DNA of 64,000 nucleotides from the NCBI GenBank assembly GCA_027073495.1, contig JALSVQ010000124.1, forward strand, positions 51,038 through 115,037, in the 5' to 3' direction. The notes under the pieces are model-generated. The model was not told where the DNA came from and ran no database searches. It saw only the letters and a program-made list of their open reading frames with translations. This document shows, in pieces, positions 58,967 through 64,000 of this stretch (within the stretch, counting starts at the first letter, position 1; every line of letters starts with the position of its first letter). Source of the DNA: Flavobacteriaceae bacterium (lineage in GTDB: Bacteria; Bacteroidota; Bacteroidia; Flavobacteriales; Flavobacteriaceae). Made by a program: the position numbers and the translations under genes.

Positions 58967-61900
58967 ATGGCAAAAAGATTTAATAATTATACAGTAAAGA
59001 AATTCAATAGAATTTCAATAGGTTTATCTTCACCAGAAACAATTCTTGGTAATTCAAGAGGAGAAGTGTTGAAGCCAGAAACCATTAACTATAGAACGCA
59101 TAAACCGGAACGCGATGGTTTGTTCTGTGAACGTGTTTTTGGTCCTATCAAGGATTACGAATGTGCTTGTGGAAAATACAAAAGAATTCGTTATAAAGGA
59201 ATCACTTGTGACCGTTGTGGTGTAGAAGTAACTGAGAAAAAAGTACGTAGAGACCGTGTAGGACATATCAATTTGGTAGTTCCCGTAGCGCATATTTGGT
59301 ACTTTAGATCATTACCAAACAAAATAGGTTACTTACTTGGTTTACCATCTAAAAAATTAGATATGATTATCTACTACGAAAGATATGTAGTTATTCAACC
59401 AGGTATTGCGAAAAATGCAGAAGGAGAACCATTACAAAAAATGGATTTCTTAACAGAAGAAGAGTATCTCGATATTTATGATGCACTTCCTATGGAAAAT
59501 CAATATCTTGAAGATACTGACCCAGATAAATTTATCGCAAAAATGGGTGCAGAATGCCTAATTGATCTGTTGGCATCTATAGATTTAGATGAATTGTCTT
59601 TTCAATTAAGACATAAAGCAAATACAGAAACTTCAAAACAACGTAAAACCGAAGCTTTAAAAAGACTTCAAGTTGTAGAAGCATTACGTGAAGCTAATAA
59701 AAATAGAATAAATAAACCAGAATGGATGATTCTGAAAGTTATCCCAGTGATTCCACCAGAATTAAGACCATTAGTACCATTAGATGGAGGTCGTTTTGCA
59801 ACTTCAGATTTAAATGAACTATATCGTCGTGTTATTATACGTAATAACCGTTTAAAACGATTGATAGAGATTAAAGCTCCTGAGGTTATACTACGTAATG
59901 AAAAACGTATGCTTCAAGAATCAGTAGATTCATTGTTGGATAACACACGTAAATCATCAGCAGTAAAAACACAATCTAATAGACCTTTAAAATCATTATC
60001 AGATTCATTAAAAGGGAAACAAGGGCGTTTTCGTCAAAATTTATTAGGAAAACGTGTTGATTATTCTGCACGTTCAGTTATTGTTGTTGGACCAGAATTA
60101 AAATTACACGAATGTGGATTGCCAAAAAATATGGCAGCTGAATTATTCAAGCCTTTTGTTATTCGTAAATTGATAGAAAGAGGAATTGTTAAAACAGTAA
60201 AATCTGCTAAGAAAATTATAGACAGAAAAGAACCCGTAGTTTGGGATATTCTTGAAAATGTAATAAAAGGACATCCAGTATTATTAAACCGTGCACCTAC
60301 TTTGCACCGTTTGGGTATCCAAGCATTCCAACCTACTTTGATAGAAGGGAAAGCAATACAGTTACATCCATTAGTGTGTACTGCCTTTAACGCCGATTTT
60401 GATGGTGACCAAATGGCGGTTCATTTACCATTAGGACCAGAAGCAGTTCTTGAAGCGCAGTTGTTGATGCTTGCATCGCACAGTATTTTGAACCCTGCTA
60501 ATGGTGCGCCAATTACGGTGCCTTCTCAAGATATGGTTTTGGGTCTTTACTATATGACCAAACTTAAAAAATCAACTAAAGAAGAAAAAGTAAAAGGAGA
60601 AGGGCTTACATTTTACTCCTTAGAGGAAGTTAAAATAGCTTTCAATGAGAAAAAAGTAGACTTAAACGCAGCTATACGTGTTCGTACAAATGTTAAAGAC
60701 GAAGAAACAGGTGAAATTGCACCGAAAGTTATAGAAACTGTTGTTGGTAGAGTATTGGTTAATGAACACGTACCTGAAGCAGTTGGGTTTATTAATGAAG
60801 TATTGACAAAAAAATCCCTTCGTGATATTATTGGTAAAGTACTGAAATTAACAGACGTTCCTACTACAGGAAAATTCCTAGATGATATTAAACATATGGG
60901 ATTCCAGTTCGCTTTTAAAGGAGGTTTGTCATTTAGTTTAGGTGATATTATCATACCGCCAGAAAAAACAACTATGATTGCTGATTCTAAAGCAAAAGTA
61001 GATGAAATTCGTTCTAACTATGATTTAGGTTTAATCTCAGATCAAGAACGTTATAATAGAACCACAGATATTTGGGGTTCTACCAACTTAGCGCTTACTG
61101 AGCTTGCTATGGATCGTATTACAAAAGATAAACAAGGGTTTAACTCAGTATTTATGATGCTTGATTCTGGAGCAAGGGGTTCTAAAGAACAAATTCGTCA
61201 GCTTATTGGTATGCGTGGATTGATGGCAAAACCTCAAAAATCTACAGCAGGAGGAGCAGTAATTGAAAATCCAATTTTGTCTAACTTTAAGGAAGGGCTA
61301 TCGATATTGGAATACTTTATATCTACTCACGGTGCGCGTAAAGGACTTGCAGATACAGCCTTAAAAACTGCCGATGCAGGATATTTAACAAGAAGACTAG
61401 TAGACGTTTCTCAAGACGTTATTGTTAATTTAGATGACTGTGGAACACTACGAGGATTAGAAGTAAGTGCTTTGAAGAAAAACGATGATATCGTAGAGAC
61501 CTTAAAAGAACGCATTACTGGTCGTGTGGCATTATTTGATGTTATACACCCTTCAACAGGAGAAATTTTAATTGAAGCATCAGAAGAAATTACACCAGAA
61601 ATTGCGGCTACTATTGAAGCATCTCCTATAGATACTGTTCAAGTAAGATCAGCATTGACATGTGAGGCTGAAAGAGGTATTTGTTCAAAATGTTACGGTG
61701 TAAGTCTATCTACAAATAAAAAAGTACAACTTGGAGAGGCGGTAGGTGTTATTGCAGCACAATCTATTGGAGAACCAGGTACACAGCTTACATTGAGAAC
61801 ATTCCATCAAGGTGGTGTGGCCGGAAATATAACCGAAGATTCTACTTTGGAAGCTAAACATGATGGTAAATTAAAACTCATAGAATTAAAAACTGTTCAA

Positions 61901-63271
61901 GGAGAAGATTCTGAAGGGAATCCTACAGAAATTGTAATTTCAAGAACTGCTGAAGCACAAATATTTGATAAAAAATCAGATGTTTTATTAAGCTCTTACA
62001 ACCTTGCATATGGTTCAATACTAAAAGTAAAAGCTGGAGTTGTTAAAAAAGGAACTGTTATAACAGAATGGGATCCTTGGAATGCTGTTATTATCTCTGA
62101 ATTTGCAGGTATTATTGAATATAAAAATCTTACTCCAGGTGTTACTTATACACTAAACTCAGACGAATTAACAGGACTGCAAGAAAAAGTTGTTTCTGAA
62201 TTTAGAAATAAAAAATTGATTCCAACTTTATTAATTAAAAATAGTAAAGGAGATGTATTACGTTCATATAACTTGCCAGTAGGAGCACGTATTATGGTAG
62301 ATGATAGTGAGAAAATTAAAATAGGTAGAATTTTGGTAAAAATACCACGTTCTTCATCAAAATCTGGTGATATTACAGGAGGTCTTCCTCGTGTAACAGA
62401 ACTGTTCGAAGCACGTAACCCTTCTAATCCAGCAGTGGTTACAGCTATAGATGGTATTGTTTCATTTGGTAAAATCAAACGTGGAAATCGCGAAATTATT
62501 ATTGAAGCAAAAACAGGAGAAGTTAAAAAGTATTTAGTAAAACTATCCAATCAGATTCTTGTTCAAGAAAATGATTTTGTACGTGCAGGAATGCCATTAT
62601 CTGACGGTGCAATTACGCCATCTGATATTTTATCTATAAAAGGGCCAGCTGCAGTTCAACAATATTTAGTTAATGAAATTCAAGAAGTTTATAGACTTCA
62701 AGGAGTGAAAATTAATGATAAACACTTTGAAGTTGTAGTGCGTCAGATGATGCGTAAAGTACGAATTGAAGATGCAGGAGATACTATTTTCTTAGAAAAT
62801 CAATTGATACATAAAAATGATTTCATCAAAGAAAATGATGATATTTATGGCAAGCAAGTAATTGAAGAAGAGGGAGATTCAGATATATTGAAAGCGGGTC
62901 AGATAGTAACTTTACGCCAATTAAGAGATGAAAATTCATTATTGCGTCGTGCAGATAAGAATTTAGTTGTTGCACGTCCAGCAATACCAGCGGTGGCAAC
63001 ACCAATTTTGCAAGGTATCACAAGAGCATCATTGCAAACTAAATCATTTATATCAGCGGCATCATTCCAAGAAACTACCAAAGTGTTGAACGAAGCAGCA
63101 GTTGCAGGAAAAGTAGATTTCTTAGAAGGCCTGAAAGAGAATGTAATTGTAGGTCATAAAATACCTGCCGGAACAGGAATGCGTAAATTTACACGTCTTG
63201 TAGTTGGAACAAAGTCTTCAGAATCTGAAACTAATGTAAATGAAACTATAGAAAAAATAAATGTAGTATAA
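58967..63271 (+). CDS. rpoC: RNA polymerase beta' subunit
   Basis: This 1434-residue beta' subunit has an N-terminal zinc finger ([20 protein letters not shown]), the [20 protein letters not shown] block and the catalytic Mg-binding [19 protein letters not shown] motif. It also has the bridge-helix/trigger-loop region ([40 protein letters not shown]), the second zinc site ([13 protein letters not shown]) and [20 protein letters not shown]. The length is typical for Bacteroidetes. It starts 26 bp after rpoB. Confidence 0.97.
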   Translation: MAKRFNNYTVKKFNRISIGLSSPETILGNSRGEVLKPETINYRTHKPERDGLFCERVFGPIKDYECACGKYKRIRYKGITCDRCGVEVTEKKVRRDRVGHINLVVPVAHIWYFRSLPNKIGYLLGLPSKKLDMIIYYERYVVIQPGIAKNAEGEPLQKMDFLTEEEYLDIYDALPMENQYLEDTDPDKFIAKMGAECLIDLLASIDLDELSFQLRHKANTETSKQRKTEALKRLQVVEALREANKNRINKPEWMILKVIPVIPPELRPLVPLDGGRFATSDLNELYRRVIIRNNRLKRLIEIKAPEVILRNEKRMLQESVDSLLDNTRKSSAVKTQSNRPLKSLSDSLKGKQGRFRQNLLGKRVDYSARSVIVVGPELKLHECGLPKNMAAELFKPFVIRKLIERGIVKTVKSAKKIIDRKEPVVWDILENVIKGHPVLLNRAPTLHRLGIQAFQPTLIEGKAIQLHPLVCTAFNADFDGDQMAVHLPLGPEAVLEAQLLMLASHSILNPANGAPITVPSQDMVLGLYYMTKLKKSTKEEKVKGEGLTFYSLEEVKIAFNEKKVDLNAAIRVRTNVKDEETGEIAPKVIETVVGRVLVNEHVPEAVGFINEVLTKKSLRDIIGKVLKLTDVPTTGKFLDDIKHMGFQFAFKGGLSFSLGDIIIPPEKTTMIADSKAKVDEIRSNYDLGLISDQERYNRTTDIWGSTNLALTELAMDRITKDKQGFNSVFMMLDSGARGSKEQIRQLIGMRGLMAKPQKSTAGGAVIENPILSNFKEGLSILEYFISTHGARKGLADTALKTADAGYLTRRLVDVSQDVIVNLDDCGTLRGLEVSALKKNDDIVETLKERITGRVALFDVIHPSTGEILIEASEEITPEIAATIEASPIDTVQVRSALTCEAERGICSKCYGVSLSTNKKVQLGEAVGVIAAQSIGEPGTQLTLRTFHQGGVAGNITEDSTLEAKHDGKLKLIELKTVQGEDSEGNPTEIVISRTAEAQIFDKKSDVLLSSYNLAYGSILKVKAGVVKKGTVITEWDPWNAVIISEFAGIIEYKNLTPGVTYTLNSDELTGLQEKVVSEFRNKKLIPTLLIKNSKGDVLRSYNLPVGARIMVDDSEKIKIGRILVKIPRSSSKSGDITGGLPRVTELFEARNPSNPAVVTAIDGIVSFGKIKRGNREIIIEAKTGEVKKYLVKLSNQILVQENDFVRAGMPLSDGAITPSDILSIKGPAAVQQYLVNEIQEVYRLQGVKINDKHFEVVVRQMMRKVRIEDAGDTIFLENQLIHKNDFIKENDDIYGKQVIEEEGDSDILKAGQIVTLRQLRDENSLLRRADKNLVVARPAIPAVATPILQGITRASLQTKSFISAASFQETTKVLNEAAVAGKVDFLEGLKENVIVGHKIPAGTGMRKFTRLVVGTKSSESETNVNETIEKINVV

Positions 63272-63273
63272 TT

Positions 63274-63591
63274 ATGAGCGATCAGAACAATAAACAAAAA
63301 CAAGGGCAAATCAATATCGAGTTGACAGAAGAAATGGCAGATGGAATATATTCAAATTTAGCTATTATTAATCACTCAGTCTCTGAATTTGTTGTCGATT
63401 TTGTTTCGGTTATGCCAAGTACTCCAAAAGCAAAGGTAAAGTCAAGAATTATTTTGACACCACAACATGCTAAAAGATTACTTAAAGCTTTAGCTGATAA
63501 CATTAGTAAGTTCGAAGCTGCTCATGGCGAAGTAAAAGATTATGAACGAGCACCTATTCCGATGAATTTTGGTCCAACAGGTCAAGCATAA
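63274..63591 (+). CDS. DUF3467 domain protein
   Basis: This 105-residue protein contains the DUF3467 core: INIELTEEMADGIYSNLAII, HSVSEFVVDFVSVMPSTPKA and VKSRIILTPQHAKRLLKALA, ending PIPMNFGPTGQA. Family function is unknown. It begins 2 bp after the rpoC stop and ends at a strong terminator, so it is the last gene of the rpoBC operon. The same placement is common in Bacteroidetes, so a role linked to transcription is a reasonable guess only. Confidence 0.9.
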   Translation: MSDQNNKQKQGQINIELTEEMADGIYSNLAIINHSVSEFVVDFVSVMPSTPKAKVKSRIILTPQHAKRLLKALADNISKFEAAHGEVKDYERAPIPMNFGPTGQA

Positions 63592-63608
63592 TTTTAATAA
63601 ATAATTTT

Positions 63609-63644
63609 AAAAAGAGCTACTATATTATAGTAGCTCTTTTTTTG
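63609..63644 (+). terminator. Terminator of the rpoBC-DUF3467 operon
   Basis: Perfect 16-bp inverted repeat: AAAAAGAGCTACTATA (63609-63624) with 63626-63641, then further T. It closes the long plus-strand run. Confidence 0.9.
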
Positions 63645-64000
63645 TTTACAATATTCATTTTAGTTTTTAATTACGTATTGAATACACGTGATGTCTTTAT
63701 AATGCTACACTCAAAACATCAATTTCAGGAAGAAATTCTGTTATAAATAAAGAGAATAGACCAAATTACAAAAACAAGTATTGCTATAATACTCATTACT
63801 TTCATACCAAGCTTTGAAAATCTGCATTTTTGACTATAAAAGGAACAAGCAGAAAGGCTAATTTAATGAGTATCTAAAAGTTTCAAAAAAGCTAAGCTAT
63901 TGATAATAAGCAAATGGTATTTTTTATCTAAAAAACAACACTATTGGTTTTGGAAAAATTATAGTTGTAAATGGTTAAAAACCAGATATTTGTCAAAAAT
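63645..64000. other. Right-edge non-coding region
   Basis: About 355 bp of AT-rich sequence without a supported gene. A minus-strand frame at 63725-63805 would encode a 26-residue hydrophobic peptide (MKVMSIIAILVFVIWSILFI plus a short tail). It could be a decayed or real small membrane protein, but nothing else supports it. Confidence 0.4.

Noticed and set aside
63725..63805. Minus-strand 26-residue membrane peptide
   Set aside because: Only a hydrophobic start is seen, with no promoter, neighbour or family support; kept as a remark in the region entry.

Overview
The window is AT-rich, densely packed bacterial chromosome of a member of the Flavobacteriaceae (phylum Bacteroidota). The evidence is: a type IX secretion/gliding locus (a PorZ-like protein, GldJ, PorU, PorV); Flavobacteriia-specific families (DUF2851, DUF3467 after rpoC, GldJ lipoproteins); Bacteroidetes promoters of the TTG-N17-19-TAnnTTTG type; almost no Shine-Dalgarno sequences except a strong one at rpsU; and intergenic repeats typical of flavobacterial genomes. 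Genus cannot be fixed from the sequence alone.

Layout. 1-4.3 kb (minus): 5' part of a TonB-dependent receptor gene, recO, a PorZ-like two-domain propeller gene and a DUF1801 gene. 4.4-11.4 kb: gldJ (minus) divergent from porU-porV (plus). 11.6-18.7 kb (plus): tex, a YugP-type zinc peptidase, a NUMOD4/HNH-like protein with an HTH, mfd. 18.66-19.4 kb: a palindromic repeat abutting the 3' remnant of a TonB-dependent receptor gene. 19.5-21.7 kb: DUF1015 gene and a frameshifted STM3941-family membrane protein gene. 21.7-24.6 kb (minus): cdd-DUF2851-lpxB. 25-28.6 kb (plus): sufBCD. 28.7-32.5 kb (minus): an unknown protein, then pdhB-hypothetical-murF. 32.6-36.2 kb is the main accessory region: a 5'-truncated LRR/T9SS-cargo gene, a decayed MtfA-type peptidase gene, a 163-bp duplicate of the yigZ 3' end, and a membrane-anchored MutS-like ATPase. 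36-40 kb (minus): yigZ, ligA, surE, a mini MotA/TolQ/ExbB protein. 40.3-42.1 kb (plus): a LytS-type histidine kinase gene interrupted by one in-frame stop, and its LytTR regulator. 42.2-44 kb: rplS, icd. 44-48 kb (minus): relA/spoT and two lipoprotein genes. 48.5-63.6 kb (plus): rpsU, xerC-like recombinase, hpf, four tRNAs, tuf, tRNA-Trp, secE, nusG, rplKAJL, rpoB, rpoC, DUF3467.

Functionally the window is mostly core: the transcription/translation super-locus, DNA repair (recO, mfd, ligA), the stringent response (relA/spoT), Fe-S assembly (suf), envelope synthesis (lpxB, murF) and type IX secretion. PorU and PorV process and shuttle cargo with the C-terminal sorting domain seen on the PorZ-like protein and on the truncated LRR protein; GldJ is a lipoprotein of the same machinery.

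The most unusual signals are: (a) the ~2 kb insert holding the MutS-like gene, bordered by yigZ 3' ends that differ mostly at silent sites; (b) the histidine kinase split by one nonsense codon; (c) several truncated or frameshifted genes next to repeats; (d) a perfect 14-bp inverted repeat bracketing the xerC promoter, a 20-bp palindrome before rpoB, and the strong Shine-Dalgarno of rpsU.
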